A stretch of DNA of 64,000 nt from Ricinus communis (GCF_019578655.1 NC_063265.1:12682501-12746500); one strand, 5' to 3'; shown: positions 36,144-49,846, numbered from the stretch's first letter. Numbers and translations: made by a program. Notes: generated by a model not told the origin, from the letters alone.

Positions 36144-38548
36144 CTATGCAATGACTGTGGGTCTGCTAGGCCTTTTCCCTTCCATGGCATCTTTCTTCTT
36201 TCGACAGTTAGGGCAGAGGAAGGGGCCTTCCCATGGCTTTGATCCAGGTGAGAAAAAAGATGCTGAGTTTACTGATAAACTATCAGTAGGGGTTTGATCT
36301 ACTTGGCATACAGCACATCTGTACAACCCAGAATTTGTATTTGAAGGAAAATCTTTACCCAACCTGCATTTCCAACACACAAGTTTGAGAGGCATTACAG
36401 ACCATTTAGATTTTGGACCTAATGGGCTTTGTTAGAAGTAAATGTCAAAAAGTTATGAGAGAGCACTGGCATAAAAAATGATAGAGGGAGTACTACAGGA
36501 CCTAGACATTTACAAACACCCAATTAAAAAGAGCTTCCACATTTAAGCCTCCTAATACCTACCAGTAAAAGACAGATCATCCGAAAATATGTACAGTAAA
36601 ATAAGACAGGTCTCATTCAGAAAAGAGTTGTGAGTTTTTTATCATTTGGTTTTATGCTTATTTCTCACACAACCTTTTACAAAAGTAAAACTCAGGGCAG
36701 CTAAATTTTAATAAGGAATTCGCAAATCAACAAACCTTTCCGCAAGCATAGCAGAACCCTCTTCAAACAATTCCTCCACCACTCCTACAGCAGAAAGTTT
36801 ATTTGTTGTTTTGTTCAAAGAATTAAGAGGTTTCTTTCCAAAAAGTGAAGTAAGCATGCTTTGCTTCTTCCTTGGGATAGGAGGTAATACGGGAACATCC
36901 GATGGGATTATATCAACAACAAGGCATGTTGTATCATCTTTCAGGCCCCTTGACCTTAAAGCCTCCTAAAGAGTAGAACAAAAAAATACAATTAAGACAA
37001 AGCCAAGTATCAGAAAAACACCATTGATAACTTTAACAGAACTTCACCTTAACAACCAACTTGGCAGCAAGCTCTGCAGGTAAACCCCGACAAGACTTTG
37101 CAGCCATATCAGAAGATAAAGCATCCCAAATACCATCAGAAGCAATAATGAGTCTTCCCCCTGCATTTGATAGCTAATAACCAAGAAAAAAAAAAAAAAG
37201 AAAAAGATCATAAGTTTCATGAATAGTAAAAGAGAAGGGACAAACCATCACCAGAGAGAGAAAATGAACTCACCTTTACTTGCTTTACATGTGGTATTGG
37301 GACAATGAATTCACCGACATCTGTATCTCCAATTGACCTAGAAAGACATAATCCACCCGGCCAGCAGCGCAAGGGACCAACCTATAATACCAAACAGAAT
37401 TTGAACCAATATGAACAAACTGGGGGAATGTGGGAGTTAGGTAATAAAAACTCCTACTGCAACACGTTGCAAATATGATTTGTCCAATACCTCATTCCCC
37501 CCAAAAACATTAAGCCTTCCTACTTCACCCCCACTTGCAGTTACACGCTCCCTTTCTTCTGCATTTTCTTCGAGCCGGTGATCAACTGTCAATAGGGAAA
37601 CTACACCCCCTTGGGTGTCCAATATACATCGTGAATCCCCCACAGAGGCAACAGTCACAGTCCACCCATCTATCACAACAAATGTCACAGTTGTGCCAGA
37701 GGTTTCCCCTGCCATTTATATCCAACTTAAGGATAAGCTGACGATGCAGATGCCAAAAAGAAAGGTGAAGGAAAGATAAGCAGCAAAATGGTACATACGT
37801 TTCTGCTGAAACTCTATGTCAGTTTTCACAAAACCTGCAACTAGTGCTCGAGGAAGCGCTTGAAGCCACTCTTCCCGACTACTTTCCTGGGGAATCGCAC
37901 TCAAAACATTGTCCAGCAAGTTCTCCTTTGCGAAGATAGCAGCTGATATACCATTATGCCCATCAAAAATCTGTCAACAACACCAACACGATGAATTTCT
38001 GTACAACACAAAATCAAACAAATGTTAATCCTACGTGTTCTAAGGTTACAGAGTGCATGCATAATTCTCCACTTCATGACCAGGAAAAAGGTTGAACAAC
38101 AAAATAATTTAAATAAAATATTTGATCGCAGACCTATAACTGTTTGGGATCAGGACTGTTTTCTTATATGGTGGAAGAGGAGGATTATAAACATGTAATT
38201 ATGTAACTTTCCTGTAGGAAGCTATGCATGTCACCTGTTAAAATGTAATATTCTAAATTTTCTCAATCAGCCAAGCAAAGTCCAATCTCCTCTTATATGT
38301 GCTAGTGAGTAGCATGCATAAAGGGAAACAAAAAGTACCGCAAACACAGAAAATGATGTTGACGCGTCCCCAGGAATCCTCTGGCAGTCAGGTTTAATCA
38401 GAAAGTAATCCTCTCCTTTCTTAGCCAAAGCAGCTTGTCCATACTTCACGAATGGTTTCTCAACCTTCTCATTCCTAAGCTCACGACCAATCAAGGTCCC
38501 AAGTGGAATGAGAGGAGTTTTCATCCTCGAAACTTCAGCCTGGCTCAT
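36144..38548 (-). CDS. PP2C-type protein phosphatase, PP2C12/PP2C15 type
   Basis: Seven exons on the minus strand: 38548-38339, 37970-37799, 37708-37491, 37381-37274, 37173-37048, 36965-36736, 36363-36144. They total 1284 nt, a 427-residue protein. PP2C motifs in order: KKGEDYFLI, FSVFAIFDGHNG, SGTTVTF, VASVGDSRC, VDHRLEENAEERERVTASGG, GGLCLSRSIGDTDVGE, LIIASDGIWDAL and DDTTCLVVDI. The metal-binding Asp residues of DGH, SDG and DD are present. The family (Arabidopsis At1g47380/At1g68410, from memory) differs from ABA-type PP2Cs by the C-terminal extension EELFEEGSAML and a Cys-rich tail (YRCAVCQ, then FLCPNCRKKKDAMEGKR). Mn/Mg-dependent dephosphorylation of Ser/Thr is family knowledge and the substrate is unknown. 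All introns are GT-AG. Confidence 0.94.
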
Positions 38549-39560
38549 GGCAGTTTAGGTGTCAACATTTCCACAACCCCAGTGCCAAAACCCTATCCAT
38601 TCTCATTAACAAAATTAACAAATTTTCACCTTCATATCCTAAAAGCAAATAACCATCTACATTTCAATCTAAGTGCAAAAACAATACGTAATTAACTAAT
38701 AACCTATGTAGAAAGTGTACATAAGAAAAATACCAACTTTCAGGTGAAAATTAATATTTCCTGAGAATTTCTAACCATAATATAAGAATCAATCAGAACC
38801 TTAGCACATAATATCTTATATTTTACTAGAGAAATCACAAAAAAGAATATCTCAACTTTTTTTTTGTATAGATTCTCAAAAAACAATTTACAATAACATA
38901 CTTTATCAGCCGCCAAACTGAAAAACTAGAACAGCTAGCTTATGCTAGTCTATCTCCAAAATTGAAACTCATAATGCCAATGCAATTCAGAATGTCAATT
39001 TAGAACAATCACCCATAATCTCACCATATTATATAGTTTTTCCCTAATCAATTCATTACAAAAAAATCTTAATCCAAATTATAGAAAGATTGTACTTAGA
39101 AAAATAAAAGAAACCCTAATCAATAAGAACATGCCCAGTAAAGTTCATTCAAGAATTACACAAATCTCAACTGAAGAATAGAAACTGGATCTCAAAGTTT
39201 TGTTTTTTACACAACCAAATCCCTAAAAAAGAAGATAGGCTAACTAAAGCTAAAAATGGCATTGAGAAACTGAACAAAGAGAATCCCAGATAATAAAACT
39301 CACAGTTGAAACATGAAGAGGCCTTAACAGATCCAGCATTGACAAAAAAAAAAAAGGTGATCTTTAAAGTGGCTTCATTTGTAGTGATAACAGAACAAGA
39401 TTTAGATTAAGGAACTGAGAGATATAAAGAACAAAACAGAAAAAGCGCTTAAGAGAGGAGAGAAAGGGCTTTTTTGGGTTTAGTTGGGTTAGGATTAGAA
39501 AGAGAAAGCGAGTAACAGCGGATTTGATTGGATTGGATTAGAGGGAGAAATCTAGAAAAA
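38549..39560 (-). promoter_or_regulatory. 5' leader (probable leader intron) and promoter of the PP2C12-type gene
   Basis: No coding sequence. A donor-like AACTGTGAGT on the minus strand near 39300 suggests a leader exon of about 39305-39540 and a leader intron reaching close to the start codon. The acceptor was not fixed. The region near 39420-39550 is A/G-rich on the plus strand (CT-rich on the gene strand), as in plant leaders. Confidence 0.4.
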
Positions 39561-41500
39561 GAAAATAAGAATATTGAGACGCGGGTTTTTGTTTTGGTTG
39601 AAGTGGGAGCTGATTTTTCAGAAAATGAAATTTATGGTAATGACATTTATGTCCTAATCTTTGATGATGTAGAGGAAATAAATATTTGCCTCATTTTGGA
39701 TTTTTCTTTCAAATTTACCTTTTTGTCCTTTTTTACTTTCTTCTAGAGAACCTATTTTACTATTTTAAAAATGTTGTTGAAATATTCAAATATTAATATT
39801 TTCATAATCAAGTTGGATTCAATTTGAAATTAATAAAATCAAAATTTATTTAAACAGATTTATAAATTATAATTATTTTATTTTTATTAGGTCCAACAAA
39901 ATATAAATGTATTCATAAGTTTGATAACTAATATCAAACTAGACTATTCTTGAGCTAAAAAATAAAATTTTAAAGTTAATTAAGTTGATTCTAAACATGA
40001 TCTATTATACAGAGAGAAAGAAAGTTATAAATGGTATCATTTTTAATTTTATAATAGCTTCACTAAATAATTATATAAAGCACCATTTGGCTCTTAATAA
40101 AGACAACCAAAATAGTATATTTTACTTATATAATATGATTCAAATGAATAAAATTCTAAATAATAAATGAATTAATGGAAGTTAAGTATTGTCATAAAAT
40201 AATTATAGAAAAACAATTATTGTTTCTTTGTGATGGAATGCTCAAAATCTTTTACAAAAAGAAAAATGGAGAGATGAATGCAATATAGAAACAATTAGAT
40301 AAGGAGAAAATGGGGGATATGGACTTGTGCTGTGAACTTGTTAAGAAATAAATAATTTAGATAATATGTCTAAATGGGTCATTTTCAAGGGATGTTGACT
40401 TTAATAAAATCATATTTATGAATCATACAATAAAAATTGCTGTCTGTTTGCTGGCAAAAACTAAGTGGTAGGTTTGATTACGCAAATTGCTCAATTAGGT
40501 AAGTTGATTGCATAATCTAAAAAAAGAAAAAGAAAAGAGAAAAACAAATTATATATTATCTGAAAAGAAAAAGAAAATGAAAGGATATAATTGTAAATGG
40601 GAAGGGAGCAATGAGAAACTGGAAGGATTATGAATGAATCCAAAATAAATAATAAAAAAGAGGGATGCAACTGGCAAGGCCAACATCAACGTTTTTAATT
40701 GGGTGATTGCTTACGTGGCCATGTGTTAGTTGGCCCCACCTCTTTTCTAAAGGGTTTAGCCACTCATTTGATTGGGGTCCAGAACACCCCCAGCTGGAAT
40801 AAGGTTTACACGTATTGTATTCTATAGTATTCCCTGCTGGGTTAGTAGGAAAAAGGAATCTCTTTATCTTTTATCAAATCAATTATCTTATTTTCTTTTT
40901 AAAAAAAAATATCTACGAATTTAAAATTTTAATTTTTTGACCAAAATAAATATTATAACATGAATATAGCTATTTTTTGAGTTTTTTTTTTTTTTATCTA
41001 TAGTATTGATTTTCAAATAAATTATTATTTCATGTTAGATATTAAAATTCTGATATAATTTATCGCCGGCCAAGAGATAGACATGTACAACAAACAACAT
41101 GAACCAAAACAAAGACATGATGATGATGATGATGATGATGATGGTGATGTAATTTCCTCATCTTTTCTTTCATATTGCAATTCTGTCTTTTCTTTTCTTG
41201 AAACAAACTGCAAATGAAAATTTTACAAGAAAAACAAAGAATTCACAAGATGAAAACCAATATTAACAAAACGAAATCGGTAAGGTGGGATTTCATACAC
41301 AGCAAAATCACCACCATTTACATATAGAAAACGCAGGCAACTGGGATTATTGCCATTTAAAAATCTATCATATATGGAAACCTCTCTCTGTTTTTTTCTT
41401 TTTTTTTTTAAATCTCTTTCTCTATAATTACTAAATGGTAAATACACCAAAAAGGAACAGCCATAAGAAAAAAAAAATCCACTTTCTTCAGGAACTCCAT
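39561..41500. other. AT-rich spacer between PP2C and kinesin genes
   Basis: No supported gene. It includes a (ATG)n tract at 41117-41143. The part from about 41220 is likely the 3' UTR of the kinesin gene (minus strand). Confidence 0.55.
41117..41143. repeat. (ATG)9 microsatellite
   Basis: Nine perfect ATG units followed by an imperfect one, about 370 bases beyond the kinesin stop codon. Confidence 0.9.
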
Positions 41501-41511
41501 GCTAGACTTTG

Positions 41512-44500
41512 TTACTTTGCACGGCTGGTTTTCCTTTTAATATCAGCAGCAACTATCTGTTTTATAGGCTTGTTCTTCGCTGAACTCACTCCATTTGGTT
41601 TCCTTGACGGTGAAGGAATTAGTGATGGAATTAGACTCCTGTTTCCATAAAACACAAAAAGAATAAAGATTAATACTAACAGAACATCAGTATACTTGAA
41701 GAAGACTGTAAGAGGGGTATAAACTAGACTTGGGAGTTCTGAAAACATTCTCCAAGGTCGTCTGGTCCCGAATTTGAATCTGTCTTAGAATCTAAATAAT
41801 TGAAAAAAAAAAAAAAAGAACGACATAAGATAATGTAGAATCTTACTTTGTTTCTGGTCTCTTGATTCCCTTAGCATTAGTCTTCTTTGGTTTATATCCC
41901 AACCCATTCGGAAGGCTGCCTGCTCTTGGAAGGTTAGATTGCCACAACAAGTCTGGCTCAGAAGAATCACTAGTTCCAGCATCAAGCTCTTCAGAACCGT
42001 CAGTAGATATAACATCGAACCGGCGACTCTGTGCATCATATTCTTGGCTGTCCTTATTCTTTGTAGGACATTTATTATTATTATTATAGAGTTGTTCAGG
42101 GTAAATCTTTGAAGGGTCTGGAACATATCCCTGATAAAATGGTTCAGGCAATTGTCTACTGTCTAGTTCCCATTGTCCCAGCAGGTTTTCTTCTCCACTT
42201 ACATTGTCAAGCCTGTTCACCATCACCTTGTCTACCCAGTCATCAGAGGCTGATTCTTTGTCATCTTCCTTTCCATTCTGTGCAGGAATGCCGACAGGCG
42301 GCCAAGGAGGCGAATTCGTTCGCAAATCATTGAGATCCAAGCTTCGTCTTCTTGTGATGGATAAAGAGTTGCTCCTCATCTGTAGACCAGTATGTCATAT
42401 GTAAACTTTGTTCGTGAGAATATGAGCTTAAAAGAGCATGTTTGGTAGACAGTAATGGATGAATTTTCAGTTCACGGTCCTATTAATTTTGTATCTTTTG
42501 CATTCTATCACATTCTACCAGAGATTTATTAAATTCTTAATGGATTATTCTAATGTACTGACTATATAATAACGACAATTTACCTCTGGATTACTAGCAT
42601 TGTCCAGCGATTGCCTGCGACTATTATTATCTTCAACACCGTGCCAACTATGTTGAGAACCAGAATGTCCACCCAACTTCAGTCTATGTCTTTCTGGGGT
42701 GCTAGATCGAGAATGCTGTGAATGCTGCTCTGAATCTGCGTCCTTCCTTGCTAAGGCTGCCTTAAGGTTAGCAACCTGAAAACAGATTAGAAAAAGAAAA
42801 AACTGATTATATTTCTGCATGCGATAGCCAAAGCATAAAAGACCATAATCCGGGCATAGATATCTGCGGTGATCAATAGCAACAAGAAAAAAAAAAATCA
42901 TGGCAAATATGAACCTGCTCTTTTAGCTCCTTCACTTCAGCACTATCTTTATTAACTTTAGCAGCACCAAGCTCAACTGTAGCAACCCGTTCAGCAAACT
43001 TAAGTGTACTAATTGTTTCTCCAACAGCTTCACTTTCAGGACTTATGTGGACAAACATGAGAGTCTTGGCCTGCCCTCCTGATGATTACAGAGACCAGTA
43101 ACATGATTAGAGGAAGATTACATTGGATTAAGAAAGATGGGTGCCTTTTCTGATGCTAATCTTACCAAGTGAATCTTGAAGTAGTTGTGTGAGTTTACTG
43201 TTCCTGTAGGGAACATGAGAACTCTTTTGAGCAAGAGATGCAATGACATCTCCTAGAGCAGAAAGAGATTTGTTGATATGCTGTGCTTCCTTCAATCTGT
43301 CTCCAGTCACCTCAGATTTGTCGACACGTTCACTTCCTGCCAAGTCAACCAAGTGCATAGAACCTCGAATTATAGTTCCAGATGTTAGGTCTCTTCCTTG
43401 AACATGAACTGTCAAGCAGCTGCATTATTAAAAGAAAAAAAAAGTTGACTGCAAGGTCTAAAAATCATTAAGGAAACATAAGGCTAGCTCTTAGCAGAAT
43501 ATTAGCTGTACCTGTGAGACCGACTGCTCCGATCATTCATTGCTGTAGCACTCACTGCACGATTCTTGTGCCCAACGTCCATCAGATTTAACACATCAGA
43601 TGGTGTAGATACAGGCACAAGGCTTGCATCTGGTACGTTAATCCCATTCTGGGAACTGTTGCGGATTTCTAATGTATGCAGGAGTTAAGTATACAAGTTG
43701 AAATGCTAGGGGCACTGAGCCAGACTTATTCTTATTGAAAAAAGAAAAAGAAAAAACAAGACACGTTGCTTTAAACAAGGACAAAATACTGCCATGTAAG
43801 GATATCTTTTATTAAGGCCATCACTAGCAAGCAGATCTCTCACTTGCTCATTGTAAATCTCCAGCATCTGGACAGAAATTTCATAGCAAACAATTTCCTT
43901 TCTTTGATCGGAGAGAAGAAATAGATCACTCAATGCCCTGTAGTTAACACCTAAGCTTTCCTCTGTAAGTTCCTTGGGGCCAGTCTGTTTTATCAAATTA
44001 TACGAGTAAAACAAAAGTTACTTATCAATCAAAAGTCTGTCACTGAAAAATTAAAGGAAAAGAATGAAAATTCATTCAGAATGATGATAGTCTAAGTTAT
44101 CCTCTCACCATTGTAAAAGTTTTTCCAGATCCTGTTTGGCCGTATGCAAATATACACACATTATAGCCATCAAGAACCGACCGAATCAAAGGCCGAGTGT
44201 CTGCAAATACTTCCTCTGCAGGGCAGATAGGGTAGAACAAATTGAAGAAGAATGCTTTCAACAAGATGTACGCTGAAAAAGAAGCGAAAATGGAGCCTCA
44301 CAAACCTTGAGTTGCCAAAGGACCGAAGACTTTGTTGAAAGTGAATGTTTTCTTTCCCTCCTTTCCATATTTTGAAGGAGTAATTATTGCAATATTTCCT
44401 TCTTCTATGTGATCCACAGTACTGAAACGGCTCTGTTGCCCAGGCAGGAATGGTCTCACCCGGCAGTATACTCTAATATTTCCTAATCAAACACATTTTA

Positions 44501-47141
44501 TAACAACCATTAAACTCAGCTAAGAAATTTAGCACATGTATAACGATAAAGCCATCAAGTCGATAACTAATTATACCTTTCAGGTCCTGCACTTGATTGT
44601 ATAACTTGCGGTTTTCTTCAAGGACTCTCTGGTATCCTGAAGCAGCATGCGCTAGACCATGCAAGTGCTTCCCTATTGCAAGAAATAGTAACAGTTTTCA
44701 TAAATATCATTCCTCTTTTAGTAATCTTGAGAAAATGCATTGGAGGCTAACTCTACCTAGATTGCCGAACTCCTCTAGATGCTTAATCTTCAAATACTGC
44801 ATTCCTGCTTTCGCCGTGCGAAGAGTGTTTTTCAATTCCTGCAGGCACACAAATTTATTCAGTGATTGCACTCATATGGGATGGTTCAAAGATTTTAGAG
44901 CATTAGGATATTTACCATCACGTTACCTGAATGTCTCTCTGCTGTTGTTCAACCAGTATTTGCTGTTTCAAAAGCTGAATTTTCGATTCTTCATCTTGAT
45001 CATCCTTTTGATCGAAACTCTCCTCTGTTGTGGTTCGTGTGGAAGCTTCTCCTGTTGCGATTGGTGAAGAAGCTTCTCCTTCTCCCATCTGAATTCATTG
45101 GTTAAATAAAATATCACCCAATTAAATACCGAACTCGAATGCTCAATTACATTTCAAATTACGAAAATTGATTGGTCGGTTAGGACACTTCATGATGCAA
45201 GCAAGGCTCATACCTTCATATCAGTATCAGTAGAAGTAGTTCTTTCAAGAGACATGTCAGGGCCAGATGCTGCCATATCTTTTGCTGCTGATTTAATCTG
45301 TCATATTACCAAAGAAAATTAAGAACCTATTCAGCTGAATGATAACCACATAAATATTATTAAATAACTGATATACATGTTGTGTGTTCAAGCCTTCACA
45401 TTAGCCAGGAAGTAACAGAAATTTTTTATGACGGAGCTGCTCACCAGTTCTTGTTGGCTCGCTAGTCGACGTTCGAACTCCTCCATGACTTTATTCAACA
45501 TAGATTCTACAATCTGAAATCAACAAGTAATTCCTCAGCTAAAATTGCAAGAAGAATTATCATTCTAACAGCAAGAAGTAGAAGAAGGATGCTTACACTT
45601 GGCAATTCTTCTTGATTCTTATTGGCAAGAACTGCGCGGACTAGCATATGCAAGGAACGAGAGCCATTCTGCAAGTTAAAAGAGTGCAAAAACCAAGCTT
45701 TTAGTTAAATTGCATAAAAAGAAAAGGATTAAGGTAAAATGTGAGAGAGCGTAAGTTAATCTCATTACTGGTTCATTGAGTTCATGGCCGAGATCATTGA
45801 AGAAAGAGTGATCAGTGGTGGACAAACCACCCAATGAAGAGGTCCGGGTTGGCTCTGTGATCTTCCTCATGAAAGGTTTGACAGTGCCATTGTGTGGTTT
45901 GAAACTTCCACCATATTTGAATGTACCAGTTCCGCCACTTTGTTTCCATTCATTGTATGATTTCAGTGCTAACACACAATTCACTATCCTTGCAGTTTTT
46001 CCTCCCTGAAAAGTTCAAGATTATTGGATTACCTCATTTCAATTAAGATATGACATAATCTTTACAGGTCTGGAGCTATCGGTATAACTTCCTATTCAAT
46101 AAATCAGTATCTTATATGATAAAGATATAGAGCAATTAACAAAAACAAATATCTGAATAGAAGAAAAATAAAACTCTTACTTCGAAGATTGTTGGCTTTT
46201 GGGGTATATTTTAATGAGATTGTTCTCATGAACATTTTTTTATTTTCTATTAATAAGTTGAGGTTTTAGTAATTGGTCTAGTTTTAAATAATGTTACCAT
46301 TTTATGATGTAGGATTTAATTGAAGACAAAACAAATGATCATATGGCCTAATTGAGAAATAGCATAAAAGCATTAGCAGCAATATCAAAAGACAACCCTT
46401 ACAACAAATTAATAGAAAAAAATTGGCATGGCATGGCATTTTCAAGAAATCATTTCTGGAAATTACTTGAATTCGCACCTGCTCAAGATCACAGGCTTCA
46501 AAAGTAGGAAGCCCCATTTCCTCAACAGCAACAAGAAAGTTTCTCACATATTCAAAGTACTGAAATGCAGAGAGAGCCCCACCTGCCCCATCAGGATTAA
46601 TAACAGAATCACTAGCCAATTCCATTACCTGGCAACAAAGATTCCACCATCAGAATCATGAAATAATAATAACAAAAGGAAAGCCTTGATTGAATCACAA
46701 TTTATAAATTTCATAATTCATACCTTTGGCACTGCTCCAGGTTGAACCTTGTTAAGAACATTGCACAAGATTATTCCACTCCTCAATCCAAGCCTGAAGT
46801 CTTCTTCTGATGGCTCTGCTGGCAAATCTTTGCCTCCAACAACTCCCACCATCTTTCTGAGCCATCCAGCTGCTTCATACCTTCTAAGTGCTATAAATTT
46901 TTCATCAAATACGAGCAAGAAAAAAGCTCCGAATCAATACAAAAAAAAAAAAAAATGTAGAAAAAGAAAACAAGAAAGAAAAAAAAGAGCTTATATCGAT
47001 CATACAAGATTCATCAGCTTTTCTTGAAGCCAAATCAACATCTCTTGATCTACCAGTTCCAGTTCCATGCTGTTGAAGAATTTCTTCCACAACAGAAACA
47101 ACAGAGAAAGGCGATGATGCTACTACTTGTTCTGTTGCCAT
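41512..47141 (-). CDS. KIN14G: Kinesin-14 with calponin-homology domain (KIN-14G type)
   Basis: Nineteen exons, minus strand: 47141-47006, 46890-46724, 46628-46479, 46005-45769, 45668-45597, 45513-45445, 45297-45214, 45088-44927, 44838-44757, 44672-44577, 44482-44306, 44215-44109, 43984-43806, 43673-43512, 43419-43166, 43078-42915, 42775-42584, 42379-41847, 41638-41512. The sum is 3150 nt, 1049 residues. Domains: CH (about 46-165, [16 protein letters not shown]), coiled coil (about 310-415) and an internal motor from residue 419 ([15 protein letters not shown]), with P-loop GQTGSGKT at 503-510, SSRSHS at 622-627 and DLAGSE at 652-657, then a Ser-rich tail. The neck precedes the motor, as in minus-end-directed kinesin-14s. 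CH-type KIN-14s bridge microtubules and actin (family knowledge). [12 protein letters not shown] and the SLIPS-rich end fit Arabidopsis At5g27000 (KIN-14G/ATK4) best. Intron 13 (43805-43674) is AT-AC; the others are GT-AG. Confidence 0.95.
43674..43805 (-). other. U12-type AT-AC intron in the kinesin gene
   Basis: On the gene strand the intron begins ATATCCTTAC (43805-43796), the U12 5' splice-site consensus, and ends TGCATAC (AC at 43675-43674). A branch-site-like TACTTAAC (43691-43684) lies 10-11 bases before the 3' end. Removing exactly these 132 bases joins AATAAAAG to ATTAGAAATC and restores [11 protein letters not shown], the motor sequence conserved in this family. No GT-AG choice keeps the frame. 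Confidence 0.9.
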
Positions 47142-47580
47142 TTTTATTTCCCAAGAAATCTAGAAAGTAAATTTCAAAGAATCCTGTATCAGAATTCCCT
47201 GTTCAAATATAACCCATCTCAAGAATTCCAAAAAGGAAAAAAAACTTCCAAAATTTCACCAACCAAGAAGATGTATATGTATATATGTGCAAATGCTGTG
47301 TGTATGTATATATTTCTATCTCTATATAATGTATTAGCAGAGACAAAAGAAAAGGATGTATGGTTATATGGAGATCTATCTGATGGTATAGATAGACAAA
47401 GAACGAAATGTTTATGTTGATAATATTATTAATAATAAGAGAGAAAAAAAGAAAGATTTTTCTTTGAAGATTTTCTCTCACTTTCTTTCAGCTTTCTTTC
47501 TTTCTTTCTCTTTGCGTTCTAATTTTTGAAGGAAAAGAAATAAAGCGTTGTTACCGAACCTGGTTCCGAACCTCTCGCTT
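47142..47580 (-). promoter_or_regulatory. 5' leader and proximal promoter of the kinesin gene
   Basis: The sequence upstream of ATG 47141 is A-rich on the plus strand with a CT/TTTC-rich segment at 47440-47515, as in a plant leader or promoter region. A four-codon upstream frame (ATG near 47217) is present on the gene strand. Transcription start not determined. Confidence 0.35.
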
Positions 47581-49843
47581 TCGTGAGCTAATTATTTTTT
47601 TGCGGGTAGAGCAACTGAAGGGCTAATTTTACACTTTTCTTTCACAAATAACAATAATTATTATAATCATATATCTTTATACATTTTTTTATTTATTATA
47701 TACTAATAAGTAATACCTTTTTCTAAAGATTTCTTACACCTTTTTATATTTATCAATCATCATTGAATTTAGCCATGCCAACACTAAACCATAAGCTTTG
47801 AATAAAAATAATGTATTTGCTATATTAATATTCCTTTGCCTTTTTCATGGGAACAATTCATAGTTTATCTTCATGAATCCTCTTATATGAATTGGAAATT
47901 TATTAGCTATTCTGAACATATATATTCTAAATAATTAAACGTTAAAATAATAAAAAAAATGACACGTATTTTAAATTTTATAATTATTATATATATATAT
48001 GTTATTCATGTAACAACATCGTATATGTTTATAAATATATAAAATATAACATCAAATATTGGTAAGTGTCTTTCCAATAATTAAAATAATACGTTTTTTA
48101 AAAGAGATCGTATGTACCTTTAATTTGTGTGATAATACAATTTTTCTTATTTAGTTCAAAATGAAGATCATTAATATGAAGCATCATTTTTTTTGTGGTA
48201 AGTGGTAACCTAAATTTTTCTTTTAAGTTAATTGGTAGTGAAGTTCTGGATGAAATGGAAAAGGAAAAATCAAGTAATGTATTTCTTATTATTGATTATG
48301 TGATAATTTTGCCTCAAGCATTAATATATATACCTGAATTGGGTAGCATGGTACAATGTATAACACACCACAATCAACATAAAAACCTATGTATACTTTA
48401 TTTTGTTTAATCATTATTTTCCAAATTTTATAGCACATTACTAGATTAATATTCATCAGAAAATTATTATAAAATTATAACATAGCAAAGAATATGTTAT
48501 TATTATTATTATTTGTAAAAGGGCATTTACATTATTAATGTATTTATACAAAGAGGAATTTAATTTTCTACAAGAAGTATAATTTCATTGTCATCTTAAA
48601 ACACAGAAGATCAAATGAACCCATCAAATGTCAAAAGAAGCAAAGAATCAGTAATCTAGAAACCAATTAAATTTGATAGGAAAATTGCAATGTTGCTTTC
48701 ACATCTCACCTTATATAATTCAGTATGAGATGGACTTCTCATGCCTTCCCAGGTGCCACAAATGGCAGCTCTTTCTGGCCTTTGCATATCCCACTTTGAC
48801 CTACTTAGAGGTCGAAGTAATTAAATCATTATTTTTTAGTAATGGAAACTATATATTAAATAAATAAATGCAATTTAGTATCCTAATTATGCATCTTTAA
48901 TTTATGTTTAAATATCACAATAAAATTTAAACTTGTGATAAAACTTTGTTTTGTAGACGAGCTGTCCAAATAATTAAAGATTTGTTCACTCTTAACTGCT
49001 TGATTTGAGGCATTTATCAAATCACCTGCCCACGAAAATGGAGTTATTATATTTCACATTTTTATATATTTTTCTTTGATTTAAGTATTTGTATGTCTCT
49101 TTGCTTGTGAAAAAAGGCTTGGCATGCATGCCATCATAATTAAAAAAAAAACTGTTATTTAAGAAATAATGATTAAGCAATATAATTAACGAAACATGAG
49201 ATGATTATTGTTACCTTAATTTTCTTATGCTTTTCTTTCACCATTCTGCTTTTTTGTGGATAAAATAATGCATCAAGCCTTGGTTCTTACACAAATTTTT
49301 CTAGGAGGTATGGCTCATATACCAATTTAAGGGATAGATAGAGTGTAGCACAACATTATCCTTTGTATTTATAATCTAATTGGTGGATCATTATAAAATA
49401 ATAACAGATACAGCCGCTCATCCTCCCGATAACATAGGCACATTACCGAACTTCGTTAAATTCTTTGTGTTTTTATTTTTCTTGTTTATTTGTTCATATT
49501 ATTGTAATATTATTTACCTAATTTATCAACATTCTGCCAATTAATTAGTCAATTTAGGCATGATATGCTCTATATGGTCTCATTGTACAAAATTGTGTAA
49601 AGAGAATCAAAGTGGGTTAGTAAATGAACCACAAATTAATTTTTCCAGTAACTAAGTAGCTGGACAATCTCACTCATGAATGAAGTAAAAAAAGATTGAT
49701 TACCACTGTGTTTTTATAGTAATTAAAATGGTTCCACTAAACCAAAGTATACATATAACAACAGCTAAACCTTTTTTTTTCTTGATTGATGACAACATCT
49801 AAACTCAGCTCTATTACATATTTTTCATAATAAATAATTTTGT

Positions 49844-49846
<3 letters not shown>

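Noticed and set aside
43660..43810. GT-AG alternative for kinesin intron 13 (donor before GTATTTTG, acceptor CATTAG)
   Set aside because: It gives the wrong reading phase after the junction and destroys the conserved LEIRNSS sequence; the AT-AC solution fits exactly.
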